DNA from: Raphanus sativus | Lineage: Eukaryota > Streptophyta > Magnoliopsida > Brassicales > Brassicaceae | DNA length: 64,000 bases | Assembly: GCF_000801105.2 (NCBI RefSeq) | Contig: NC_079516.1 | Span: 43,752,908 to 43,816,907 of the forward strand | Direction of reading: 5' to 3' | In this document: positions 34,807 to 45,700 of the stretch, in pieces | How positions within the stretch are numbered: position 1 is the stretch's first letter | Layout of the letters: every line of letters begins with the position of its first letter | Translations under genes and position numbers: made by a program | Notes under the pieces: generated by a model | What the model was told of the DNA's origin: nothing | Databases searched by the model: none | What the model saw: only the letters and a program-made list of their open reading frames with translations

Positions 34807-36236
34807 TGATATCTTGCATATTTACATTGTTTTAGCCATTCATTCTTGTACATTTTGATCATATAGATGAGGATTTAGTCATCTTTAGGTTACATTTTGC
34901 ATACATGAGTCTTTATTAGGTGTTGGAGTGTGCTATGGAGTTTTTGGAAGTGTTTGGAGGCATTTGTGGTGTAAAAGGTTGAAAGATGAACATGGATGGA
35001 GACCTTAAAGATATCTTTTGAAGCCCATCTTCTGGGAGAACATTGGAAATTGAGATAGCTTTCTAATGGAAGTGGTCTCAAGTCATTTGGAGCTGTATTG
35101 GAGGAGTTATGATCAATCTACTGGAGGCATATCAATACTCGAACACAGTACGCCTGGAGCGGGGTGACGGAGCGGGGATACGACCCCGCTGTGTATCCAG
35201 AGCGGGGTGACGGAGCGGGGTTACGACCCCGCTCGGGTTTACACAGAAATGGAGGAAAAACGGCTGGAGCGGGGTTGTGACCCGGGTACGGAGACCCCGC
35301 TGCGTGTTATCACTTGGTCGTTTTTATGATTTTTAAGGGGGTTTTTAGACTTTTCTATTGGTACCATTAGGTCTCAAAAGACCATATAAATACTCTTGTA
35401 ATCCCAAATTAGGGAATGAACTCTTTTTCTCTCAAAAACACATTTGTAAACCTTGAAGAAAGTTTGGATCTTTGATCCTTTTTCATCTTATTTTCTTTGT
35501 GTTTGTTGGATTATCTTGTTCACTAGCATGTTTAACCTTGAATCATCTTTGGTTTTTGGGTTAATCATGTCTATTAGTGAGTAGATCTATCTAGGATTCA
35601 TGGGCTAGGGTGATTAAGGGTGATTAGTGAAGATCTAGGGTGTTTAGTGTTAAATCTATTTCATTCCTTGCTTGTTGAGGGTTCTCAATGCTATTTTGGT
35701 CTTGATCATACTAAAATAGATCCTTAGGCATTTCATGCCCGGAAGGTGTTTGATGAAATGCCTGAACCAACTCTTCAATGCTTTTAATGCACTTTGCCAA
35801 AGAGATTTGTTGTTAAAGGTGTTAAGATTGCTAGTAGACTGGTTCTCCATGATTGCTTTAGTAACATTCAACCAAAGGGATTTGATGCTTGAGTTGCTTT
35901 AGCAAATGAACATTCATCTAGGGATAGAGCTTGTTTAGTATTGTGTCTAGGCATAAGGAAAGTGCTTGATTGATAGCTTGTCACCTTTAGATTGGATCTA
36001 CATCACCCAAGATCAAATGCCTAGCCCCATGAGTCCACTTGCTTCATATTGAGAAAGAAAGTTCATTCTTTTATTGCATTTCTAGTCTAGTTTTAGTTCA
36101 CTTCACTTCACTCAATTGGTTGCACTTAGATTAAGCATAGACTTGCATTCCCAGTGCATTAGAATCACTTAGGATTGGTTCGACAATCTTTTATACTACA
36201 TCATTTGATAAGGACCCTTGAAAAGTCCTAGCATCA
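34807..36236 (+). repeat. 5' LTR
   Basis: 1430 bp, TG...CA. It contains a TATA box (TATAAAT at 35385-35391) and three GC-rich quasi-palindromic repeats at 35156-35302. The 7 bases CTTAGGA near 36170 are missing from the 3' LTR. Confidence 0.93.
35156..35302. repeat. GC-rich tandem quasi-palindromes inside the LTR
   Basis: Three copies (35156-35190, 35199-35233, about 35265-35302) of a 35-38 bp motif built from GAGCGGGG, GACGGAGCGGGG and the complement CCCCGCT. Each copy can fold into a stem. They are CG-rich inside an AT-rich LTR and lie about 80-230 bp upstream of the TATA box, so a role as enhancer, silencing target or RNA structure is possible. The same block is in the 3' LTR at about 41440-41586. 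Confidence 0.85.
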
Positions 36237-36239
36237 AAT

Positions 36240-36252
36240 TGGCGCCGTTGCC
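36240..36252 (+). other. Primer-binding site
   Basis: TGGCGCCGTTGCC, three bases after the 5' LTR, is complementary to the 3' end of a tRNA (tRNA-Asp type in Athila elements). It would prime minus-strand DNA synthesis. Confidence 0.8.
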
Positions 36253-36349
36253 AAGTTCTAAGTTGATTTTGACATTGGGATTTAGTCACTTGCTTGAGAC
36301 TAAGTCATTTTTATTTTTATTGTGATATTGGCTCTGCTTCTTCCTCTTT

Positions 36350-39256
36350 TTGCATTTCAGGTGTATGAACTTGAGAAGTAGAGGGACTACAAACCTCACT
36401 CCACTAGTACTAGACATCCGGGCTTTGGAAAGAGAGAATACAAGAAGAAGGAGAGAAGAGGAGCAACAGGCTCATTTCAACAGATTGGGTTTTGATATGG
36501 CTCACCATCAGAACCAAAATCAAGATGGAGAGATCCCTTTGGGAGCTGCCCAAGAGGGGAATGGTCAAAGAGCTGCGAACCTTCGACCACAACACCCACA
36601 GCGCCAAGCTCGCGCCATTGGAACCTATGATCGCCCTCACATTCATGGTCATAGGTTGGGAATCAGAGCACCACCTGTGGCGAACAACAACTTCGAGATC
36701 AAGTCAGGGCTACTCAACACCATTGAGCACAACAAGTTTCATGGCCTGGCAGCTGAAAATCCTATTGATCACTTGTACAAGTTTGATCAGTATTGTAGTT
36801 TGTCCAAGACAAATGGTGTCTCTGAAGATGCATTCAAGCTGAAGTTGTTTCCCTTCTCTTTGGGAGACAAGGCACATCAGTGGGAGAGGTCTGTCCCAAG
36901 TGACACTATCACCACTTGGGAGGGATGTAAGGAAGTCTTCTTGGAGAAATTCTTCTCTACCTCAAGGACAGCTAAAATAAGGAATGAGATCTCTGGTTTC
37001 CAGCAGAAGAATCTAGAAAGCTTCAATGAGGCATGGGAGAGATTCAAGGACTACCAAGCTCAGTGTCCTCATCATGGTTTCAGCAAGGAGAGCTTGCTTA
37101 GCACTTTCTACAGAGGAGTTCTCCCATCTTGCAGACACAGGCTTGACACTGCTAGTAATGGTTTCTTCTTGGGCAGAACTGAGCAGGATGCAGAGGAGCT
37201 GGTGGAGAACATGGCAAAGAGTGACTCAGTCTACAATGAGGAGTATGATAGAGCCAACAGAGGGAATGACCAGCAGACAAGGAAAGATATCAAGTCTTTG
37301 CAAGACAAGTTGGACTTGGTTCTTTCAAACCAATCCAAGAAAGAGCAGGTTAGCTTTGTTGGTGATCCTAGTCAAGAGGTTCCTCCTAAGGTGAATGAAG
37401 TTGATGGTTTGGAAGGGCAAGAAGAGTTGTGCTTCATCAATGCTAATGGCACCTGGTATAGAAAAGAGCCAAACTTTCAATACCAAAACAACTACCAGCA
37501 AAGACCTCACTACAACAATCAGCAAGGAGGACACCAGGCCACGCAAAGCTACCCTCCTGGTTTCAGCAACCAAAGTAATCAGTCTACTCAAGCTCAAGGC
37601 AGTTCTTCTCAAGCTGCATCTTCAGATTCAAGTGTGGATTCTATGTTCAAGAAACTCTTGGAATTTCAAGCCAGAAATGAGAAGACAATGGTTTATGAGT
37701 TCAAGAACATCCACACAAAGATTGATGGGAACTACTCTGACCTCAACAACAAGTTCTTACAACTTGCATCTCGCTTCAACACTTTGGAGAGTCAGGTCGC
37801 CTCTATGCCATCATCTTCCAAGAGCTCAATGGGATCTCTACCAGGGAAACCAGAAAAGAACCCCAAGGAGTCTTGCAATGTTATCATCTCTACTACTTCT
37901 TCAGAGATTGAGCTGAGTGATTATGAGAAAGAGGTAGATGAGATTGAGAAGCTAGTGTTTGGGACTGAGCTTGGAAAAATTGAGAAATTGGTTGTAGCAA
38001 CAGCTGAAGCACATATGGTGGATAAAGCTATGGAAAGGGTTCAGGTACAAGCTGAAAGGAAGGTTGAAGCAACGAATCTGTTGAGAGTTGAGCCTAGTGC
38101 TGAGAAATCAGTTGAGAGGAGAGCTGACCAGAAGCTGAACGAGGTGAAGAAAGACGACACTGAGATTGAGCTGTCACCATATGACAAGCTCCCTTTCCCA
38201 CAAAGGGTTCTCACCAAAGCTCAGAAGAAGGTGCTCTCCAAGTTCAGGAAAGATCTTAGTGATGTTGGGGTCAGGCTCCCAGAAATCTCCGGTATGCGTG
38301 AAGCTCATGTCCAAATGATGCTCATCAAGGACATTCTAGACCACCAAGCAGAAGTGGCCGAGCTTTTGGACATCTCCATTTTGAAGATTGATCCACCAGT
38401 CCCTCCACAGTCCCTCCCTAAGCTAGAGTCTCAAGGGAAGTTCACATTGTCTTGCTCCCTTGGTAAGATCACTATGAATGATGCTTTGGTTGATTCTGGT
38501 GCAAGTGTGAATGTGATCTCATTGGAAATGGTGAAAAGTCTTGGTATTGAAGGCATGGAGCCAAACACATCTTCTCTCATGTTTGGTGATTCATCTTCTA
38601 CAACCCCTATTGGCATCATCAAGGATTACCCTTTGAAGATTGGAGCATGCACCATTCCTATAGACCTCACTGTCCTGAAGATGGCAACTGAGAAGAGAGT
38701 TCCTTTGATCCTTGGCACTCCATTTCTCACAACAGTTGGAGCATGTATTGATTTCCCAAACAAGAAGGTCACACTCCTCAACGTGAACAAGACTGTCTCT
38801 TACCCAATCCAATCTCCAATGGATGTTGGGTATTGTGGAACAATCACTTGTGAAGAACCATCCATTGAAAAGATCCAAGCTAAAGTGGATGTTCCTGAGA
38901 AAGAAGATCTTGTTGGAGAGTCCTCTAAAAAGTTGTGTGTTGAGCATTTGAAAAGTGCTACAAGGGAGGAGGTGAGTAGAGCCACAAAGGCTGCTCATGA
39001 CATGAAGAAGATAGTGAAAGAATCTCATCCTCCACCTCTTGATAAGACTCCTCACACTCTCACTCTCCACCCAATGAAGCTCAAGGATGGAGTCATTGAG
39101 TACAAGATCAAGTGCAAGGGAAGGTCTAAGCCATTCTCAAGTGCAAAGGCCATCATCACTCCTCAGCTTCAAAACGACCCCATCAAGCTCCAAGAGCTCC
39201 TCTCTCAGGTCCTCACCATCACTCTTGAAGGTGGGAAGGATCCTCCTTCTCACTAG
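36350..39256 (+). CDS. Gag-protease polyprotein of the LTR retrotransposon
   Basis: 968-aa single ORF. Residues about 115-290 form a retrotransposon Gag domain (NKFHGLAAENPIDHLYKFDQ...AHQWERSVP...WEGCKEVFLEKFF...ESFNEAWERFKDY). Then come a Gln/Asn/Ser-rich linker, a Lys/Glu-rich region, and a retropepsin-like aspartic protease with the active-site DSGASVNVIS near residue 714 and LILGTPFL about 70 residues later. No CCHC zinc knuckle is visible. The frame ends in a genuine stop at 39254-39256 with no RT downstream, so polymerase functions are absent and not merely frameshifted. An alternative ATG five codons downstream (36365, MNLRSRG) fits Athila Gag starts as well. Confidence 0.92.
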   Translation: MHFRCMNLRSRGTTNLTPLVLDIRALERENTRRRREEEQQAHFNRLGFDMAHHQNQNQDGEIPLGAAQEGNGQRAANLRPQHPQRQARAIGTYDRPHIHGHRLGIRAPPVANNNFEIKSGLLNTIEHNKFHGLAAENPIDHLYKFDQYCSLSKTNGVSEDAFKLKLFPFSLGDKAHQWERSVPSDTITTWEGCKEVFLEKFFSTSRTAKIRNEISGFQQKNLESFNEAWERFKDYQAQCPHHGFSKESLLSTFYRGVLPSCRHRLDTASNGFFLGRTEQDAEELVENMAKSDSVYNEEYDRANRGNDQQTRKDIKSLQDKLDLVLSNQSKKEQVSFVGDPSQEVPPKVNEVDGLEGQEELCFINANGTWYRKEPNFQYQNNYQQRPHYNNQQGGHQATQSYPPGFSNQSNQSTQAQGSSSQAASSDSSVDSMFKKLLEFQARNEKTMVYEFKNIHTKIDGNYSDLNNKFLQLASRFNTLESQVASMPSSSKSSMGSLPGKPEKNPKESCNVIISTTSSEIELSDYEKEVDEIEKLVFGTELGKIEKLVVATAEAHMVDKAMERVQVQAERKVEATNLLRVEPSAEKSVERRADQKLNEVKKDDTEIELSPYDKLPFPQRVLTKAQKKVLSKFRKDLSDVGVRLPEISGMREAHVQMMLIKDILDHQAEVAELLDISILKIDPPVPPQSLPKLESQGKFTLSCSLGKITMNDALVDSGASVNVISLEMVKSLGIEGMEPNTSSLMFGDSSSTTPIGIIKDYPLKIGACTIPIDLTVLKMATEKRVPLILGTPFLTTVGACIDFPNKKVTLLNVNKTVSYPIQSPMDVGYCGTITCEEPSIEKIQAKVDVPEKEDLVGESSKKLCVEHLKSATREEVSRATKAAHDMKKIVKESHPPPLDKTPHTLTLHPMKLKDGVIEYKIKCKGRSKPFSSAKAIITPQLQNDPIKLQELLSQVLTITLEGGKDPPSH

Positions 39257-41078
39257 TACAAGAGAAAAGGTAGTCAAGCTAGTGACTCAAAACAAGCTCA
39301 CTTGGGAGGAATTCCCATGGTTATCCTTGTATATAAATTTGCTATTTTATTTCTTTATGTATTCAATAAGTGTGGCAGAAGTTTCAGGCCAGCTCAAAGC
39401 TCAAGCTCTAGACACCCATTACCACACTTCACTCTCCACTTGAGGTATCACTCCAACCCTTCTTTGTACATACCATTGCTTTTATCATATTTTCGGTATC
39501 TCCTTCTCTCTTATTCACACAGAGACTGTGTGATTTAAGTGTGGGGGAGGTACCAAGTGTTTAATCATGTTTGTTTTGTTGATTGTGAGTCTCATGCATT
39601 GCATTGTACATTCATATATGCATAGAAAAAACCATTAATAAAAATAAAAAAAAATTGAAAAATGCATAAAGAATCATGTAGTTGCATCACTTGCATTCTT
39701 AGGATTGAGTCTAGATCATATAGATTGCATTCACTTGCATATGGAGCAGCTGTTAATAATTTCTTGTAAAGAACACTTGTTTGCACTGAATTTGACACCC
39801 TAATTAAACATATCAAATAGCTTAGGCATCTCTTTAAAACCTTGCACGCTTCGAGCTTTGAAAACTCTTCTTGAAACATGTGCTTGCTTGATATTGGCAT
39901 TGTTCTCGAAACCAGCTCCAACCTGAATCTTGATTTAAATGAACTTAATCTCTCTTGCATATGGGCATTTGCATACTTGATCATGGATCTCATACACATT
40001 TGGGTTATCTTTTCCGTTGTACCACTCTTTGTTAACCCAAATGGCACTCCCTTACCCTAAAACCCTTACCATTCTTTGAAGCCTACAATTATTTGTATGA
40101 GTGAGGTCTCTTTTGATAGTTTGTCATGTGCAAAATCTTGAGAGTATTGGGAGCGACATGGATTTGTTCTCATCTCTTGCTAGCATAGGGTCATCATTTG
40201 AGCTAGCTTCTAGGATGGTGAGTGGGTGTATGTTTCTTAAAAGTTTAATGTCTTGGGTTTGGGGTGTGAGAAAGATGAGCAATAGAGTGTTATGAGAAAG
40301 AAAAGCCCTAAGGACCTAGAATAGAAAGAAAAGAAAGCTCTAATTTGTATTGTTTGAGACCTTCCCCCTATATATATAAAAAAAAAAAAAAAAAAGAAAA
40401 AGAAAAGAAAAAGAAAAAAAAAAGATTCAAAAAGATAGTGGGGAAGAGAAAATAAAAAGTATTAGAGCTTAGAAAAATGAATAAGAGGTCCTTAGTGGTT
40501 AAGTCATAAGAAAAGAGAGTTGTTTATTGAGTGAGTGATGTGAGTGTTTGTTATTTTGGGGTATGAGATGAATGAAAGGGGTGTAGAATTTGTAATCACT
40601 TAGGAATGGGTAGAATGATGAGGATGGATCCATGTATGCATGAATTGCTCCTAGTCTTAGATAAATTTTGTATAATGATCAAGCTCCTTGATTCTTGAGT
40701 GATTGCCACCTTAAAATGATGCATTGAACCCTCTTTTTCATCCATATTAGACCATTTGATCACCTAGCCAAATGATTGAGATCATGTGCCCATTTGTGAG
40801 AATTCACCTTGTGTGTGTGTGTGTGTGTGAATCAATGTGAGGGCTGGTTAAGAGGACTTGTTGGTTGATGAGTATTGCATCTTGTGTAAAGGCATAAGAG
40901 TATTGATAGGCCTAGAGAAGCTAGAGTATAATAAGAGAGTGTGCTCATGCTATTTGCTATGTTTCTTTAGGATGTCAAGTTGAGTGCTATGAGTGTTTCT
41001 TTTGGTTATAAGCTCCCATCTTTATATCTATCCTCCTTGAGTTTTTGAAAAGTTTACTTGAGGACAAGTAAAGGACTA
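39257..41078 (+). other. Non-coding internal region of the LTR element
   Basis: About 1.8 kb between the Gag-protease stop and the polypurine tract. It has no RT, integrase or env-like similarity. It contains an A/G-rich tract at about 40375-40430 and (GT)n at 40810-40829. It probably holds the signals retained for packaging and replication. Confidence 0.6.
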
Positions 41079-41090
41079 GTGTGGGGGAGT
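41079..41090 (+). other. Polypurine tract
   Basis: GTGTGGGGGAG lies directly before the 3' LTR. A similar GTGTGGGGGAGG occurs at about 39540, possibly a second tract or a scar of the deletion that removed pol. Confidence 0.7.
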
Positions 41091-42513
41091 TGATATCTTG
41101 CATATTTACATTGTTTTAGCCATTCATTCTTGTACATTTTGATCATATAGATGAGGATTTAGTCATCTTTAGGTTACATTTTGCATACATGAGTCTTTAT
41201 TAGGTGTTGGAGTGTGCTATGGAGTTTTTGGAAGTGTTTGGAGGCATTTGTGGTGTAAAAGGTTGAAAGATGAACATGGATGGAGACCTTAAAGATATCT
41301 TTTGAAGCCCATCTTCTGGGAGAACATTGGAAATTGAGATAGCTTTCTAATGGAAGTGGTCTCAAGTCATTTGGAGCTGTATTGGAGGAGTTATGATCAA
41401 TCTACTGGAGGCATATCAATACTCGAACACAGTACGCCTGGAGCGGGGTGACGGAGCGGGGATACGACCCCGCTGTGTATCCAGAGCGGGGTGACGGAGC
41501 GGGGTTACGACCCCGCTCGGGTTTACACAGAAATGGAGGAAAAACGGCTGGAGCGGGGTTGTGACCCGGGTACGGAGACCCCGCTGCGTGTTATCACTTG
41601 GTCGTTTTTATGATTTTTAAGGGGGTTTTTAGACTTTTCTATTGGTACCATTAGGTCTCAAAAGACCATATAAATACTCTTGTAATCCCAAATTAGGGAA
41701 TGAACTCTTTTTCTCTCAAAAACACATTTGTAAACCTTGAAGAAAGTTTGGATCTTTGATCCTTTTTCATCTTATTTTCTTTGTGTTTGTTGGATTATCT
41801 TGTTCACTAGCATGTTTAACCTTGAATCATCTTTGGTTTTTGGGTTAATCATGTCTATTAGTGAGTAGATCTATCTAGGATTCATGGGCTAGGGTGATTA
41901 AGGATGATTAGTGAAGATCTAGGGTGTTTAGTGTTAAATCTATTTCATTCCTTGCTTGTTGAGGGTTCTCAATGCTATTTTGGTCTTGATCATACTAAAA
42001 TAGATCCTTAGGCATTTCATGCCCGGAAGGTGTTTGATGAAATGCCTGAACCAACTCTTCAATGCTTTTAATGCACTTTGCCAAAGAGATTTGTTGTTAA
42101 AGGTGTTAAGATTGCTAGTAGACTGGTTCTCCATGATTGCTTTAGTAACATTCAACCAAAGGGATTTGATGCTTGAGTTGCTTTAGCAAATGAACATTCA
42201 TCTAGGGATATAGCTTGTTTAGTATTGTGTCTAGGCATAAGGAAAGTGCTTGATTGATAGCTTGTCACCTTTAGATTGGATCTACATCACCCAAGATCAA
42301 ATGCCTAGCCCCATGAGTCCACTTGCTTCATATTGAGAAAGAAAGTTCATTCTTTTATTGCATTTCTAGTCTAGTTTTAGTTCACTTCACTTCACTCAAT
42401 TGGTTGCACTTAGATTAAGCATAGACTTGCATTCCCAGTGCATTAGAATCATTGGTTCGACAATCTTTTATACTACATCATTTGATAAGGACCCTTGAAA
42501 AGTCCTAGCATCA
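41091..42513 (+). repeat. 3' LTR
   Basis: 1423 bp, nearly identical to the 5' LTR. Differences noticed are one base near 41903 (GGATGA for GGGTGA), one near 42212 (GATATAG for GATAGAG), and loss of 7 bases near 42452. The TATA box is at 41669-41675. Confidence 0.93.
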
Positions 42514-42518
42514 GTAAG

Positions 42519-42672
42519 GCAGAGAACGTATGTTTCTCAGGGGGGTGGACTTAGTTTTCTCTACAGTCGCCCACATGTTTATGGAGTACAAAGACATTGC
42601 TTCCTGATATCAGACATGTATTGTTGTGACAATTCAACTAGTGAATGGAAGAGTTTTTTTTTTTGGTTGTAG
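42519..42672 (+). pseudogene. 3' part of the small ORF split by the LTR retrotransposon
   Basis: Continues the frame that was interrupted at 34806. It reads RTYVSQGGGLSFLYSRPH... and ends at TAG 42670-42672, inside the direct repeat. Not recognised. Confidence 0.4.
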
Positions 42673-42701
42673 CTAAAAGCTTTTAAATAGTGAAAAGGAT
42701 T
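42654..42701. repeat. Second copy of the 46-bp direct repeat
   Basis: Matches 34549-34594 almost perfectly. It lies 6 bp from the GT47 stop codon, so it is part of that gene's 3' UTR. Confidence 0.85.
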
Positions 42702-42706
42702 TTAAA

Positions 42707-45700
42707 TCAAGAAGGCAACTTAATGTTAAGTCTCCTTAACCAAACAGAGTGAAGTATCATGTGGAAGACATCAAACGGTTGAGCCGGACGATTCACCATA
42801 AAATGTCTTCTAACCTTCATTACATTTTGATGCATCTGTAAATACTTGTCATGTGGAATCTCCCGCAAGATTTTCTTGATTTCAGAAATTTGTTTGACTG
42901 GAATCTCAACCGAAAACTTGCTCCAATCAAGCACATCGTTGAAAGGAAGCGAGTAGTTATCAGATATCACAACAGGGACACATCCCGAGTAGATGGCTTC
43001 TACTTCTCTTGGGCTAGCCACTTCGTAGCCACTAGGACAAAGACAAAACTTGCTATGACCTATCAATTCGTGATAGTTTTGTTCCTTTGAGAGGTTGTCG
43101 TACACTTGAATGTCTTTATCCTTACCTTTCCAGTAACTGAACAAGATTTCCCTTATATATCCATGAGCTCTTCCTGCGAAGAAAGCCAAGATCGTCCTAT
43201 TCTCAGGGTTTTGGCCCATGAACGGTGGGTTTAGCTTTCCTTTAGGAATGTTAATCTCAGGTATAGAGAAATCGATGTTCGGTTTGAAACCTTCCGATGT
43301 GTTGGCGTTGCAAAGTCCTCTTATAAAGTCTTTGAAAAACTCTGGTTTACTACCAGGCACGTCAGGAGCCTAAAACCATAAGTACAAAATAACTAGTTAG
43401 TGTTTTGGTCTAGCAAATCCAAAAGTCGAACTTAAACTCAATCGAAGGAGAAAATAAACTGTTTCAGTTTCCTTTGTTTCCTATATTCAAACAAATTGTA
43501 TCTAAAACAGATTAAAACCTAAATTTCTTAGAAACTTCCTTCAATTTTTTTCTTAAATAAACTAATTGAATGGTATGTTATATTCCCTTCATGATATCTT
43601 AAATGACATAAAGAAATTGAGTGTAAGAAAAACAAGTACCCAATCATGGCAGGAAACCATAAAATGATCAGCACCATTGCTTTGGTTCCACAAAGGGTAC
43701 TTGCGAGCCACAACGTCTACGTAGTCATTAAAAATTCGGTGGAGACGAGCTCTGCTAAAATCGGCAGGTGACACGATAGGTTTATAAATGTAGTGGACAA
43801 TGTTGGCAACGGAGAAGGGCAAGAAGAAGGCATGAGCTTCCTCAGGTTGGGAAGCCCTAAACCGGGCGCTTAGGCCGCCCTTCACGTTTTCGAGCTCGTC
43901 GATGAATTGCCCCTCGATTCCATAGATATCGTTCACCGGTCCACCATGAACCAGCGGCTGGTCTCCTTCTTTGTACGACCATACTTTGAACCTTTTCATC
44001 ATTTCTATGTGACTCCTGCATAACTTTTTGAAGATCAGTTAGTTTCAGTTTTAAACAGTGACTCAGAAAAATGTAAATAATGATTTATGAAAGAGAAACT
44101 ATTCGTGAAAAACCCTTTTAAATTTCGAAGTAAGGAGTAAAATTGTCCAGTTGACAAAAAAAAAAGGAGTAAAATTGTCCATTTATCTCAGTTGACCAAA
44201 AATAGAAATCAAACTTCATATTCCTTTTTAGTTAACAAACTTAATTTGGCACCTTCATATTCCTAAGAATTATTTATTAGGGAATTGACTTTTAAATTAG
44301 TATAAAAACTAGAAGAGTTGAAAGTCCAACTTAATTTGGCACACTGGCAGTAATTACACCGTGAAGTTATGTAACACCTCATGAGACTGACATGCACTCA
44401 ATTTAGGAATTCTCATAGTGCATCTTCAACTTCAAAGTTAGGCAAATATCTTATGATATGTATTTTTTTGACAAAGAAATCTCTTATGACATACTAGTGT
44501 TAGTTTATTCATAGACGATCATACGAAATTAATGAAACTGGAACGAAAAATAAGCTAGAAAATTACACACCATAAGAGATTTGCCTAACTTTCCATAATA
44601 AAAATTAGAAACTGTCCATACATTATATAACTTTTAATATAGTGAAATGTGTAGTACAATATTTAACTAATATATATATATATATATATATATATTTCTC
44701 TTAGAACTGGTTATTTGTATAATCAAGTTAAAGAAAAATAACCATTTCAGATATTTGTCACCTATGATTCAGCTTTGAAATATATTTGGCATATGTAAAA
44801 CATATATTAAAAAAAATACGAATGAGAATTAATGCATAAAAGGAAATAAACAAATCATAAAAAATATTTAAGAAACTATACTAAATAAAGACGTTATGTG
44901 ACATCTAGAAGCCTCTAAATTTTTTTATTAAAAATCTTAGTATTTAAATAAGATAATCACAAAATTCCAAAAAACAAATCTTTTAAATGGCAAGTATTTT
45001 GAAAACATTAAAATGTACTACAAAATTAGGTTTTAAAGGGTTTTCAGAAAAAAATAGTATGAGTTACAAAATTATTTAGGACTGTTTTAAAATGTTGTTT
45101 ATTTTATTCTGCAGTTACTTTAGACGAAATGAACATGTTTGATATTGTTGAGAATTCATCATTTATATGTTTCATAAATGAGTTGTGTAATAAATATATT
45201 TCAAGGAGCGTCTTTGCTACTCTCTCCGTTTCTTAAAGAGTGTCGTTGTGAATTTTTTCACACAGATTAAGAAAATTGTTGAAATATATGTAAGTTGTAA
45301 TTAATTATACCTTTTTGACCAATAGTATTTTAAATAAACAAAAGTATTTATAAAATCAATGCAGTTTGCAATTAATTTTCAGCTGAAAGTTAGTATAATT
45401 TACATTGGAATTGTAAAGTAACACTTTTTGTGTAACAAGAAAATGAGTTCAGAGTGACACTTATTATGAAACAGAGAGAGTATTAACTTAACTGATGAAA
45501 GGCAAATGAGTTTCTGTATATTTGGCCTGTGGGGATGTAAGTCATGCCTTCGTTGGACGTGCAATTCTTAAACTTGACGGCTCTTCTGATTGCAACCCTT
45601 GCTTTCCTCAACTCTTCTTCTCTTCTCTCAAGATTAATGCTCCTTTTCTGCCGACATTTAATTTAGTTTTGTTATAGTAATATTATCAACAAATTAGAAA

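Larger units (their letters stand above)
34807..42513 (+). mobile_element. Complete non-autonomous Ty3/gypsy (Athila-type) LTR retrotransposon, Gag-protease only
   Basis: 7.7 kb with LTRs of 1430 bp (34807-36236) and 1423 bp (41091-42513) that start TG and end CA. It is flanked by the 5-bp duplication GTAAG (34802-34806, 42514-42518). The primer-binding site TGGCGCCGTTGCC (36240-36252) is the type used by Athila elements (tRNA-Asp). A polypurine tract GTGGGGGAG precedes the 3' LTR. The only long ORF encodes Gag plus aspartic protease; there is no RT, RNase H, integrase or envelope-like ORF. By eye the LTRs differ by about two substitutions and one 7-bp indel, so the insertion is very recent. 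It must borrow polymerase and integrase from a related element. Confidence 0.93.

Noticed and set aside
39087..39538. Small frames after the Gag-protease stop as an env-like or RT remnant
   Set aside because: They overlap the end of the Gag-protease frame or lack RT, RNase H and integrase motifs.
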